From Bacteroidota bacterium (GTDB taxonomy: Bacteria; Bacteroidota; Bacteroidia; NORP154): a DNA stretch of 8,481 bases. The stretch lies in assembly GCA_002401055.1 (NCBI GenBank), contig NVRZ01000122.1:1-8481 (forward strand), given 5' to 3'. Shown here in pieces: positions 1 to 6,689 of the stretch (within the stretch, counting starts at the first letter, position 1; the number at the start of each line of letters is the position of its first letter). Both the position numbers and the translations under genes were made by a program. The notes beneath the pieces were generated by a model. It saw only the letters and a list, made by a program, of their open reading frames with translations, was not told the origin of the DNA and did not search any database.

Positions 1-433
1 CATATGTTGCTCCGTGGTACGATCTATACTGCGTGATGATTTTTGAGCGACCGGTATAAACGCGTGCCATCTTGATAGCATTTTCAATTGCTTCCGCACC
101 ACCTAATGTAAAGAATGTTCGATTCAAGCTACCTGGGGTAATTTCCGCTAGCTTGGCACCTAGTTCTCCTCGTACTTTCGTAATCATGCCTGGAAAAACG
201 TAACTCACTTCTTCCATTTGTTTTGCCACGGCCTCCTGAATCTTCTTGTTTCCGTGGCCAATGTTCACACATAGAAGCTGCGATGAAAAATCGATGTATT
301 TTTTACCGTCTCGATCATAGACATAAACTCCTTCCCCTCTTTCAATACTAATAGGGTTCAGGCCAGATTGTTTTGACCATGAGAAGAGGGTGTGATCAAG
401 GTTGTTTTGAAGAATTTGTTCTGTTTCTGACAT
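1..433 (-). CDS. Class III (omega-amino acid type) PLP aminotransferase, N-terminal part, runs off the window
   Basis: This is the first 144 codons of a PLP-dependent class III aminotransferase; the rest lies beyond position 1. ATG is at 433-431 and the protein begins MSETEQILQN. Visible class III features are the N-terminal strand YVYDRDGKKYIDF (residues 37-49), a NIGHG turn (57-61), the cofactor phosphate-binding FFTLGGAEAIENAIKMAR segment with GGAEA at 111-115, and RSYHG (137-141), whose aromatic residue normally stacks on the PLP ring. The Schiff-base lysine would be off the window. The start lies 17 nt after the stop of the upstream MMSDH gene, so the two are probably cotranscribed. The partner suggests that the enzyme moves the amino group of an omega- or beta-amino acid (for example beta-alanine or 3-aminoisobutyrate) to pyruvate, releasing a semialdehyde. 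Substrate cannot be read from this fragment; taurine- or other omega-amino acid:pyruvate specificity is equally possible. Family call firm, substrate tentative. Confidence 0.9.
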   Translation of the reverse strand, partial: MSETEQILQNNLDHTLFSWSKQSGLNPISIERGEGVYVYDRDGKKYIDFSSQLLCVNIGHGNKKIQEAVAKQMEEVSYVFPGMITKVRGELGAKLAEITPGSLNRTFFTLGGAEAIENAIKMARVYTGRSKIITQYRSYHGATY

Positions 434-450
434 TGTTTTTACTTCTAGAA

Positions 451-1929
451 TTAACTCATCCAATTTGTTTGTGCCTCCGGATTCCATTTTATAGTTGTCT
501 TCTTGGGCTTCGTCCAAAACTCGATCGAGCTTTTTCCAGTAATATCTCCAGCCCCAAACTTGGAATCGTTCCACCCTCCGAAGGAAAATGGTTCACGAGG
601 AACCGGAACTCCAATATTTACGCCGATCATACCTGCGCTTGCTCTATCCATTACAATTCGTGCGAGACCACCACTTTGAGTAAATACCGCTGCTGCATTT
701 CCATATGGAGATTGATTTTCCAATGAAAGTGCTTCATCCAAATCTTTTGTCCGAATGATGGTAACAACAGGACCAAACACCTCGTCTTGCGCAATTGCCA
801 TATCAGGAGTTACATGATCTATAATCGTTGGACCAACATAAAATCCGCCTTCCTTACCTTCTACCGTAGTGTTCCTTCCATCTACAAGTATTTTTGCACC
901 AGCTTCTTCGGCCTCAGTAATATATCTTTCTATTCTCTCCTTGGCCACTGCAGAAATTACCGAACCCAGATTTTCACCTGGAATTAGTTTTTTAGCTTCT
1001 TCACACATCTTATCGATAATATGATCTATAGCCCCAACGCCAACCATCTGCGCTGCAGCCATACATCGCTGTCCTGCGCATCCAGACATTGACGCCACCA
1101 CATTGGAAGCTGTCATCTCCAAATGAGCGTCTGGCAATACAAGTAAATGATTCTTCGCTCCGCCAAGGGCAACACATCTTTTAAGTGCAGAAGTTGAAGC
1201 TTTATAAACAATCTTAGCCACTTTAGTAGAGCCTACAAATGATACAGCCTCAATGCCTGGATGATTACAAATTGCCTCAACTATTTCCTTTGCTCCATGA
1301 ACAATATTTAAAACACCATCTGGCAAGCCAGCTTTTTTCAGCATTTCGGCAATCCTAATTGAACTTATCGGAACAATTTCAGAAGGCTTCAGTATCAGGC
1401 AGTTTCCAAGTGCAATTGCGTTAGGGATGGTCCAGTGGGGTACCATGTGAGGGAAGTTGAAAGGTGCGATAGATGCCACTACCCCAATTGGTTTTTTTTC
1501 AATTCTGCATTCAACTCCCTTGCTTACTTCTAAAACCTCACCTTCCACCAACTGAGGTAGTGAGCAGGCGAATTCGGTGAGCTCAATGCTTTTCTCCACC
1601 TCCGCTCTTGCTTCGCCAATAGTTTTCCCATTTTCCAGGTGCACCAATTCTGCTAGCTCATCAATGTTCTGTTCCATTAAGGTCTTGTATTTATAGAATA
1701 CCTGAACTCTATCCTTAATTGGCGTTTCCGACCATGCCGGGTAGGCTGCCTGTGCCGCTTTTACCGCTTTGTCTAAATCATCGGAATTAGATAGGGGCAT
1801 TGTTGACAAGGTAGTGCCATCCAAGGGGCAAATGATATCCAATTTATCCTGGCCATTGGATTCGAAATTTCCTCCTATATAGTTTTGTACTTCTGGGTAC
1901 TTATTAAGTGTTTCCGTCATAATTGTCAT
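451..1929 (-). CDS. mmsA: CoA-acylating methylmalonate/malonate-semialdehyde dehydrogenase
   Basis: This is a cytosolic NAD-dependent aldehyde dehydrogenase of the MMSDH group. The family converts methylmalonate or malonate semialdehyde plus CoA to propionyl- or acetyl-CoA and CO2 (valine, beta-alanine and inositol breakdown). At 492 residues it has the normal length. The ALDH fold is clear: PFNFP with the oxyanion-hole Asn158, KPSE (181-184) for NAD binding, FVGST (231-235), and the MMSDH-type nucleophile segment GCAGQRCMAAAQ with Cys289. The position where hydrolytic ALDHs carry their general-base Glu (ELGG) reads ALGG (254-257), as expected for a CoA-acylating enzyme. The C-terminal part has QDEVFGPV and the MMSDH-like PVPREPFSFGGWNDSKFG. 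ATG at 1929 is followed by a second ATG at 1920; both fit the family N-terminus and neither has a strong ribosome site. The gene lies 95 nt after miaE and 17 nt before the aminotransferase, its probable functional partner. IolA is the alternative name if the pathway is inositol, but no iol genes are in view. Confidence 0.95.
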   Translation of the reverse strand: MTIMTETLNKYPEVQNYIGGNFESNGQDKLDIICPLDGTTLSTMPLSNSDDLDKAVKAAQAAYPAWSETPIKDRVQVFYKYKTLMEQNIDELAELVHLENGKTIGEARAEVEKSIELTEFACSLPQLVEGEVLEVSKGVECRIEKKPIGVVASIAPFNFPHMVPHWTIPNAIALGNCLILKPSEIVPISSIRIAEMLKKAGLPDGVLNIVHGAKEIVEAICNHPGIEAVSFVGSTKVAKIVYKASTSALKRCVALGGAKNHLLVLPDAHLEMTASNVVASMSGCAGQRCMAAAQMVGVGAIDHIIDKMCEEAKKLIPGENLGSVISAVAKERIERYITEAEEAGAKILVDGRNTTVEGKEGGFYVGPTIIDHVTPDMAIAQDEVFGPVVTIIRTKDLDEALSLENQSPYGNAAAVFTQSGGLARIVMDRASAGMIGVNIGVPVPREPFSFGGWNDSKFGAGDITGKSSIEFWTKPKKTTIKWNPEAQTNWMS

Positions 1930-1967
1930 TCGTTAATTATTTCTTCTTCAAACTAAAACCAAGGAGG

Positions 1968-1975
1968 TAAAGATA
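1968..1975 (-). promoter_or_regulatory. Candidate -7 box (TATCTTTA) upstream of mmsA
   Basis: Read on the minus strand this is TATCTTTA, seven of eight matches to the Bacteroidota -7 consensus TAnnTTTG. It lies about 40 nt upstream of the mmsA ATG. No TTG-type -33 element is seen at the expected spacing, so an mmsA promoter separate from miaE is only a possibility; readthrough across the 95-nt gap is the alternative. Confidence 0.25.
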
Positions 1976-2024
1976 CAATGTTTAGTTTGTTTTTCTGATG
2001 TACCGAAGCCAAAAAACAACTGCA

Positions 2025-2609
2025 TCAATGCACGGCGGCTCGCGGCTTAATCGTTTTAAGAATCTTTGCCTCCTCTTCCATTAAATAATCAAGGCGTTCG
2101 TAGACTTCCTTTTCATCAAAATATCGAAGCGCCATAGTGACAAATATGTTTCCATGCTTGGCCTCTACCGTCCATAACATCTTGTAAAATTTCTTGAGTT
2201 CTTCGTCCTGCAACGCTTCGCATATCATCTTAAATCGTTCAGTGCCTCTGCACTCAATGACTGACGCCAACAGCAATCTATCCATGAACCTTTTCTCGCC
2301 TCCTGATACAGCGAGGGACATAAGTTGATTAACATATACATCCTTTTCTATCTCTGTACCCAGCTCCACACCTTTGCGTTTCATAATGTCATACACTTGC
2401 TGAAAATGCTCAAGCTCTTCTAAAGCCGTTTCAATCAGCTCGGGAATGATTTCTTTTCTCTCTGGATACTTTGCAATAAAACTTAATGCCATGGCTGAAG
2501 CTTTCCGCTCGCAGTCAGCGTGATCTTGCAAAAACGAGTCAAAATCATTCATCACAGCATCAAGCCATTCCTGACTTGATTTTGACCTAATCTCAATTGA
2601 TACCTTCAT
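2025..2609 (-). CDS. miaE: tRNA-(ms2io6A)-hydroxylase, MiaE family
   Basis: This is a 194-residue ferritin-like non-heme diiron monooxygenase. MiaE uses O2 to hydroxylate the isopentenyl group of ms2i6A at position 37, next to the anticodon, in tRNAs made by MiaA and MiaB. All six expected iron ligands can be read: Glu34 (DCERKASA), Glu65 and His68 (EELEHF, an ExxH motif), Glu119 (VIECRGTERF), then Glu149 and His152 (EAKHGNIF, second ExxH). The motifs ECRGTERF and EAKHGN are typical of MiaE rather than ferritin or rubrerythrin. Length matches the short MiaE form. ATG at 2609 lies about 35 nt below a perfect -7 box at 2644-2651, which supports this start. The next gene downstream is mmsA, with no obvious metabolic link; the glycosyltransferase on the other side is divergent. 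miaA and miaB are not in the window. Confidence 0.93.
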   Translation of the reverse strand: MKVSIEIRSKSSQEWLDAVMNDFDSFLQDHADCERKASAMALSFIAKYPERKEIIPELIETALEELEHFQQVYDIMKRKGVELGTEIEKDVYVNQLMSLAVSGGEKRFMDRLLLASVIECRGTERFKMICEALQDEELKKFYKMLWTVEAKHGNIFVTMALRYFDEKEVYERLDYLMEEEAKILKTIKPRAAVH

Positions 2610-2643
2610 GGTTATATCTACATTAGCTAATTATTGACTTGCG

Positions 2644-2651
2644 CAAATTTA
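2644..2651 (-). promoter_or_regulatory. miaE promoter -7 box (TAAATTTG)
   Basis: Read on the minus strand the sequence is TAAATTTG, a perfect match to the Bacteroidota sigma-A -7 consensus TAnnTTTG. It lies in the 64-bp spacer between the divergent miaE and glycosyltransferase genes and predicts a leader of roughly 28 nt before the miaE ATG. No TTG is found about 19-21 bp further upstream, so the -33 element is weak or absent. Confidence 0.5.
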
Positions 2652-2673
2652 CGAATAGACATCGTCTTTAAGT

Positions 2674-3972
2674 ATGGCTTCTTCACAACATAAATCTTTT
2701 CGTAAAGTCTGCTCCTATTACTTTAAGCGCTTCAATAGCCTGGATATTACTTTGGGTAATTCGATTTCCAGTGAGACCAAATTGATTGTGGTTATACCTG
2801 CTATCGATGAAGCTAACATCACGGATACGCTAAGCTCACTTGCTGACTGTGTAGAACCCGCAGGCGAGGTGGCTGTATTTATCGTGGTGAATTCCGGTGC
2901 TAGCGCGGCTAGCGATGTTCTAGCACAAAACGAAAATTGCCTTGAGGAGATTGGGAAGTTCATTTCCACTCTGGGAAAAAGCTGGATATCATTTTACCCC
3001 CTACCCGCCCTTAACCTACCAGATAAGAATGCCGGCGTAGGATTGGCAAGAAAGATAGGAATGGACGAAGCCCTGGGACAGTTCTCAGGGATAAATACAA
3101 ACGGAGTTATTGTTTGTCTTGATGCAGACTGCATTGTAAAAAGTAATTATTTCACATCTATTCTGAATCATTACTCAGGTAAAGCAAGGTCGGCATGTAT
3201 TTATTTTGAACATAGCTGGCGCGAGGAAGAGGACCCGATTACTGAGCAGGGCATTATCAGCTACGAGCTTTCATTAAGGTATTTTGTAGAAGGATTGAAA
3301 TACGCAGGATTTCCGCATTCTTATCATACTGTAGGCTCCTGCATGACTGTAACTGCGGAGACATATGCTCTTGCAGGAGGGATGAATAAACGACAAGCTG
3401 GAGAAGATTTCTACTTCATTAACAAACTCATTCCGCTAGGAGCTTTCGGCTTTATTAACGATACATGTGTTTATCCCTCTGGCCGGATATCTGATCGCGT
3501 ACCCTTTGGTACGGGCAAAGCACTTAGGGACTGGAAAGCATTCAAGCATAAAGAACAGAATGGTGTTTTTCTATCCTATAGTTTGGAGACATTTAAAGAT
3601 ATTAGGGAGACTATTCCGCTTCTAGCAAGTCTACATGGCTGTGATGATTCAATTAAATTTAATGGGAAGATTGAAAATTTCCCGCAATCTGTTGCTGGGT
3701 TTTTTCAAGATCAGGGCTTGTCGGATAAAGTAAAGGAACTGAATAGAGAAACCAGCTCTAGAGATCAATTTGTTCAGCGCTTGTTACTGTGGTGGAGCGG
3801 TTTGAGAATGGTTAAATATGTTCATTATGCAAGGGACCATCATTATCCGCTGTGCGATCTTCAAGTTGAAACACTGAAATTATTATCAGAACTAAAGTTG
3901 GAAAACACCCAGCCTGAGAATGTTTTGGGCATACTGGAAACATACCGGAAGTTAGAACTAAGATTAAATTAG
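2674..3972 (+). CDS. Family 2 (GT-A fold) glycosyltransferase, soluble
   Basis: This is a 432-residue protein with one N-terminal GT2-like domain. The first beta strand is KLIVVIPAIDEANIT (36-50), where GT2 enzymes bind the nucleotide. VFIVVNSGAS (68-77) is the second strand. The metal/nucleotide-sugar DxD motif is DAD at 150-152 in VIVCLDADCIV. An acceptor-side acidic motif AGEDFYFINKL (242-252) occupies the place of the catalytic-base ED. The about 150 residues after 280 are not a recognised domain and contain LLLWWSGLRMVKYVHYARDH near the end. There is no signal peptide and no clear membrane helix, so it should act in the cytosol on a nucleotide sugar; donor and acceptor cannot be told. 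No polysaccharide or lipid-glycan genes are nearby. ATG at 2674 is 64 bp from the divergent miaE. The stop lies inside the 3' end of the convergent permease gene (9-bp overlap). Confidence 0.85.
   Translation: MASSQHKSFRKVCSYYFKRFNSLDITLGNSISSETKLIVVIPAIDEANITDTLSSLADCVEPAGEVAVFIVVNSGASAASDVLAQNENCLEEIGKFISTLGKSWISFYPLPALNLPDKNAGVGLARKIGMDEALGQFSGINTNGVIVCLDADCIVKSNYFTSILNHYSGKARSACIYFEHSWREEEDPITEQGIISYELSLRYFVEGLKYAGFPHSYHTVGSCMTVTAETYALAGGMNKRQAGEDFYFINKLIPLGAFGFINDTCVYPSGRISDRVPFGTGKALRDWKAFKHKEQNGVFLSYSLETFKDIRETIPLLASLHGCDDSIKFNGKIENFPQSVAGFFQDQGLSDKVKELNRETSSRDQFVQRLLLWWSGLRMVKYVHYARDHHYPLCDLQVETLKLLSELKLENTQPENVLGILETYRKLELRLN
3964..3972. other. Convergent 3' overlap of the glycosyltransferase and TauE/SafE genes
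   Basis: The last three codons (including stop) of the plus-strand glycosyltransferase overlap the last three codons of the minus-strand permease. No terminator hairpin can fit between the genes, so each transcript must run into the other coding region or end inside it. Confidence 0.85.
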
Positions 3973-4737
3973 GCCAACGCCCAAGGCAATGGCAACCAAT
4001 ATTATGAATGCCCCAACTCCTACCTTGATAAGGCCATAGGTGGCTTTTGTAAGCACTTTTCTGCCAATAAGCGCGCCAGCAAAGGCACTAATTATTGCGA
4101 TCATCAAAACACTCATATTCTCCTGCAGGTGTACAATGTGAAAAGAGGAAAAATAAATGGGAATCCGAATTACATCTACGACACAAGCAATACTTACCCC
4201 TGTGGCGATAAATGCTTCCTTTGAGAGATTCATTTTAATTAGGAAAGCTGTCCTCAGTGCTCCTTGATGACCTGAAAGGCCTCCAAAAAACCCGCTTAGC
4301 ATTCCACCAGGAATTAGAGCACTTCTTGAAAACTCGAGTTTTTCATAGAATGGCAGAAACTCCATCACTGAAAAAATGAGAAGCACTGCCGCGATGATAA
4401 ACTTAACCAGGGTAAAATGCATTTCCACGCCATAAACTTCATAGTCGTATGCCATGGAAGATTCACCTAGCTTTAATAACAAGAAAGCGCCAATGAAAGC
4501 GCCAACTAAAGCTGGAACGCCAAACTTTAGAAACACGGAAAAATCAATACTCTTTCCTACCAGCAAGAGTTTGAAAACATTGTTTGACAAATGCACTACA
4601 CCTGTAAGGGCTATTGCAATCTCAATAGGGAAAAAAATAACAAAGACGGGTGTAAGAATCGTGCCCAATCCGAATCCTGAGAAGAAAGTAAGTGCCGAAG
4701 CAAACAGGGCCGTAAGTGCTATGATAATTTCCTCCAT
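3964..4737 (-). CDS. TauE/SafE-family (former DUF81) membrane permease
   Basis: This is a 257-residue, very hydrophobic inner-membrane protein of the TauE/SafE group, whose members are proposed to export or import sulfite, sulfonates or other small anions. Two related halves are visible, each opening with the family motif: SGFGLGTILTPV at residues 20-31 and SGFFGGLSGHQGALR at 148-162. About seven to eight membrane helices can be counted (roughly 4-40, 42-60, 68-90, 108-130, 140-160, 178-195, 207-225, 235-256). The frame could start at a GTG (4746-4744), but the ATG at 4737, which gives the usual short charged start MEEIII, is preferred. Upstream is a 134-bp spacer shared with the divergent DUF6580 gene. 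The 3' end overlaps the glycosyltransferase by 9 bp. No sulfur or taurine genes are in view to indicate substrate. Confidence 0.9.
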   Translation of the reverse strand: MEEIIIALTALFASALTFFSGFGLGTILTPVFVIFFPIEIAIALTGVVHLSNNVFKLLLVGKSIDFSVFLKFGVPALVGAFIGAFLLLKLGESSMAYDYEVYGVEMHFTLVKFIIAAVLLIFSVMEFLPFYEKLEFSRSALIPGGMLSGFFGGLSGHQGALRTAFLIKMNLSKEAFIATGVSIACVVDVIRIPIYFSSFHIVHLQENMSVLMIAIISAFAGALIGRKVLTKATYGLIKVGVGAFIILVAIALGVGLI

Positions 4738-4768
4738 TACGAACACAAGTTATAGATTATAAACTATG

Positions 4769-4793
4769 AACCTGCCTACCGGACAGGCAGGTT
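4769..4793. repeat. 25-bp palindromic (REP-like) element
   Basis: Arms AACCTGCCT (4769-4777) and AGGCAGGTT (4785-4793) are perfect inverted copies around ACCGGAC. G-T wobbles would extend the stem by two or three pairs. It is GC-rich in an AT-rich spacer. Because both flanking genes are transcribed away from it, it is not a terminator for either. From memory, CCTGCC-type palindromes of this sort are dispersed in several Bacteroidota genomes; only one copy is in this window. Confidence 0.7.
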
Positions 4794-4840
4794 TGTGAAT
4801 TAGATCGATTGTAGCTCCAAATTATTGAATAAATAATTTT

Positions 4841-4848
4841 TAGATTTG
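4841..4848 (+). promoter_or_regulatory. -7 box (TAGATTTG) of the DUF6580 gene
   Basis: TAGATTTG is a perfect match to the Bacteroidota -7 consensus TAnnTTTG, 23 nt before the ATG at 4872. The nearest upstream TTG (about 4825) is only 13 nt away, closer than the usual spacing, so the -33 part is uncertain. It implies a very short leader, about 15 nt. Confidence 0.5.
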
Positions 4849-4849
4849 T

Positions 4850-4869
4850 TTCAATTAATAGTAATTGAA
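4850..4869. repeat. Inverted repeat between the -7 box and the DUF6580 start codon
   Basis: TTCAATTA (4850-4857) and TAATTGAA (4862-4869) are perfect 8-bp inverted copies with a 4-bp centre, ending 2 nt before the ATG. The position covers the predicted transcription start and leader. It could be a repressor operator or an AT-only weak hairpin. Such repeats also arise by chance in AT-rich DNA. Confidence 0.45.
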
Positions 4870-4871
4870 TT

Positions 4872-5396
4872 ATGGAAAAAATCAAAGGTAATCCTGGTCT
4901 AACTGCACTAGTAGTTGTTGTAATAATCGCCGCAATATTTCGACTTATTCCTCACCCACCTAATTTTACTCCAATCGGAGCAATGGCCCTCTTTGGAGGA
5001 GCATATTTTGCCAATAAGAAACTCGCATTTTTAATTCCGATGGCGGCAATGCTTTTATCAGATTTATTTATTGGCTTTCACAGTGGAATGCCAGCAATTT
5101 ACCTCAGTTTTGGGATGATTGTGCTAATAGGAATTCGAATCTCAAACAACGTTAAACCAAAAACGGTAATAGTTGGAGCTCTGGGATCATCGGTCCTATT
5201 TTTTGTAGTTACTAATTTTGCTGTTTGGATGATGAGTGCAGGAATGTATTCAAAGGACTTTGAGGGGCTTGTAACATGCTACGTTGCAGCCATTCCCTTC
5301 TTTCAGAATACCGTTATGGGAGATTTGGTATTTGCTTCTACTCTCTTTGGTGGATATTATTTGGTAAAGCAACGATTTCCGGTTCTTGCAAAATAA
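4872..5396 (+). CDS. DUF6580-type small integral membrane protein, possible transporter substrate subunit
   Basis: This is a 174-residue protein with about six hydrophobic segments (roughly 9-25, 33-47, 51-67, 73-90, 98-121 and 145-165). After the first helix it carries RLIPHPPNFTPIGAMALFGG (24-43), the signature I associate with the DUF6580 'putative transport protein' family. An aspartate sits in the third helix (LLSDLFIG, Asp64). Size, helix number and the short loops resemble S-components of ECF vitamin transporters, but this is an inference: no ATPase or T-component gene is nearby and no substrate has been seen in the sequence. There is no riboswitch-sized leader, since the -7 box is only 23 nt upstream. 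The gene diverges from the TauE/SafE permease and ends 12 bp from the stop of the convergent repeat-protein gene, leaving no room for a separate terminator. Start ATG is followed by a typical MEKIKGN. Confidence 0.8.
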   Translation: MEKIKGNPGLTALVVVVIIAAIFRLIPHPPNFTPIGAMALFGGAYFANKKLAFLIPMAAMLLSDLFIGFHSGMPAIYLSFGMIVLIGIRISNNVKPKTVIVGALGSSVLFFVVTNFAVWMMSAGMYSKDFEGLVTCYVAAIPFFQNTVMGDLVFASTLFGGYYLVKQRFPVLAK

Positions 5397-5408
5397 AATA
5401 GCGATTAA

Positions 5409-6689
5409 CTACTTTGTATCAATGTCCCAGATTGCTTTGGTTATGTCTGTGCCGTTCTTCTTGTAATACGTTCCAAAACCGTACATAATCTTTTTATACT
5501 CAGCAGCAACACCAGAGCGAACAACTATTCTGGTGATCGTCTTTTTATTTCCATCGACCTTAATCACCTCCGTTACACCTTCTCCATAATCCAAGGCCAT
5601 CTGTTGCAAGCGAGACTTTAATTGCGCTTCCTTTGAAGCCAATTCCTTTTTAACAGACTTAGGGGCTTTCTTGACTATTTTTTTCCGTGGTGCAGACTTC
5701 TTCTTTGGCTTAGGTGCTGGTGTTAGCTTCTCCTCCTTATAAGCCGCTTGACCCGTGTATGATGAGCTTGTTTCTTTTGCTGCTGATAGTATGCTATTAA
5801 TCTCTTCTATACGGCCTTTTGCATACTCATCACCTGATTTAGCTTTAGCGGCATCCATGTAGGACAATCTTGCTCTGGAGTAATCCTCACCATTAAACTC
5901 ATTGTCAGCGCGATCAATTAATCTCCTGTATTTCTCAAGCAGTGCTTTGTTTTTTGCCTCCACCACCCTCACCTTGGCATCAATCTTCTTTTGTCTTTTA
6001 TCTTCCAGGATCGCTTCAATTCTCTTTATTCTATCACTAGCGTATTTATCATTTCTCTTTATTGACAAGGCAGACTTATAGGTGCTTCTTGCCACTGGAT
6101 ACTCCTTCTTATCATAAAACGCATCCGCCCTATCTATTACCACTTGATAGCGTGCCTCTCTCTCCTTCATTTTTTGAGCGTAGCTCTTCATGAGCTTTTT
6201 CAATCTCACCTGAATCGGCTTGGTATATGATTCATCATAATCAAAGTTGTCGCTCTTCCTATAGTAGCGAATTTTACCGATTGGCTTTTCAAGAAAAGCT
6301 ACATCAAGACCTTCTATTTTTTCAAACAGATCAATGAGAATTGGGAAAGGCGGAAATCCCTTACCTACCTTATCAAGAGGAACATCCATGGTCGAAAATC
6401 GAATAGATTTACTCACGAGGCCAGGTTTAGATATTTCAATCACGTAGATATTATCGGGTTGCAGTAAAAAGACGAATTTTCCATTACCCGTAGTTTTGAT
6501 CTTAGCTTCAACTTTCGAATTGATCTTGAGGGATACCAATGCACCGCCTAAAGGCATGCCATCTTTGGTTACTTTACCATCAACTCCAATTTCCCATTTG
6601 GATTGATTTGAAGCAAAAGAATAATCAGCAACTGTGAACGCTAGAAGTAGCGATACCATTAAAATGCTATGATGGAATATTCCTCTCAT
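5409..6689 (-). CDS. Exported repeat protein: CarboxypepD_reg-like domain, two TPR-like repeats, conserved C-terminal domain
   Basis: Function is unknown. The frame is open up to 6776, but the ATG at 6689 is chosen because it starts a good signal peptide: MRGIF, a hydrophobic stretch IL MVSLLLAFTV, and a likely cut after SFA at residue 26. The mature protein (426 residues in total) has a small beta-sandwich resembling a carboxypeptidase regulatory domain at about 35-95 (VDGKVTKDG, ALVSLKI, GNGKFVFLL). A conserved-looking stretch follows at 110-165 (FPILIDLF, KIRYYRKSDNFDYDESYT). Two 47-residue TPR-like repeats begin at Tyr181 and Tyr254 (pattern YxxxIxRADxxF..KEY..AR..Y..AL). A Lys/Pro/Ala-rich linker covers about 320-350, and the C-terminal domain 355-426 holds DYGEGVTE, TITRIVVRSG and WDIDT. 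It is a paralogue of the gene upstream, which ends with the same domain. There is no TM helix after the signal, no lipobox and no T9SS-type tail, so a periplasmic or envelope-bound location is inferred. A 256-bp spacer separates it from the upstream paralogue, so it may have its own promoter, though no clean -7 box was found. Confidence 0.75.
   Translation of the reverse strand: MRGIFHHSILMVSLLLAFTVADYSFASNQSKWEIGVDGKVTKDGMPLGGALVSLKINSKVEAKIKTTGNGKFVFLLQPDNIYVIEISKPGLVSKSIRFSTMDVPLDKVGKGFPPFPILIDLFEKIEGLDVAFLEKPIGKIRYYRKSDNFDYDESYTKPIQVRLKKLMKSYAQKMKEREARYQVVIDRADAFYDKKEYPVARSTYKSALSIKRNDKYASDRIKRIEAILEDKRQKKIDAKVRVVEAKNKALLEKYRRLIDRADNEFNGEDYSRARLSYMDAAKAKSGDEYAKGRIEEINSILSAAKETSSSYTGQAAYKEEKLTPAPKPKKKSAPRKKIVKKAPKSVKKELASKEAQLKSRLQQMALDYGEGVTEVIKVDGNKKTITRIVVRSGVAAEYKKIMYGFGTYYKKNGTDITKAIWDIDTK

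Noticed and set aside
373..987. Plus-strand open frames of 117 and 66 codons (373-726 and 787-987)
   Set aside because: They lie antisense to the well-supported aminotransferase and mmsA genes and their translations show no family features.
2011..2034. Possible terminator after miaE (TGCATTGATGCA followed by GTTGTTTTTT on the minus strand)
   Set aside because: The stem is only 4-5 pairs, mostly AT, and its loop includes the stop codon. It is too weak to call a rho-independent terminator.
2634..2660. TTGACT followed by TAGACA as a sigma-70-like promoter for the glycosyltransferase
   Set aside because: Spacing is too short and the -10 is poor. It also does not fit the TTG/TAnnTTTG promoter form expected of this phylum.
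4744..4746. GTG as start codon of the TauE/SafE permease
   Set aside because: An ATG three codons later gives the normal N-terminus for the family and no ribosome site favours the GTG.
4454..4762. 102-codon plus-strand open frame
   Set aside because: It is antisense to the TauE/SafE permease, whose membrane helices and motifs clearly make the minus strand the coding one.
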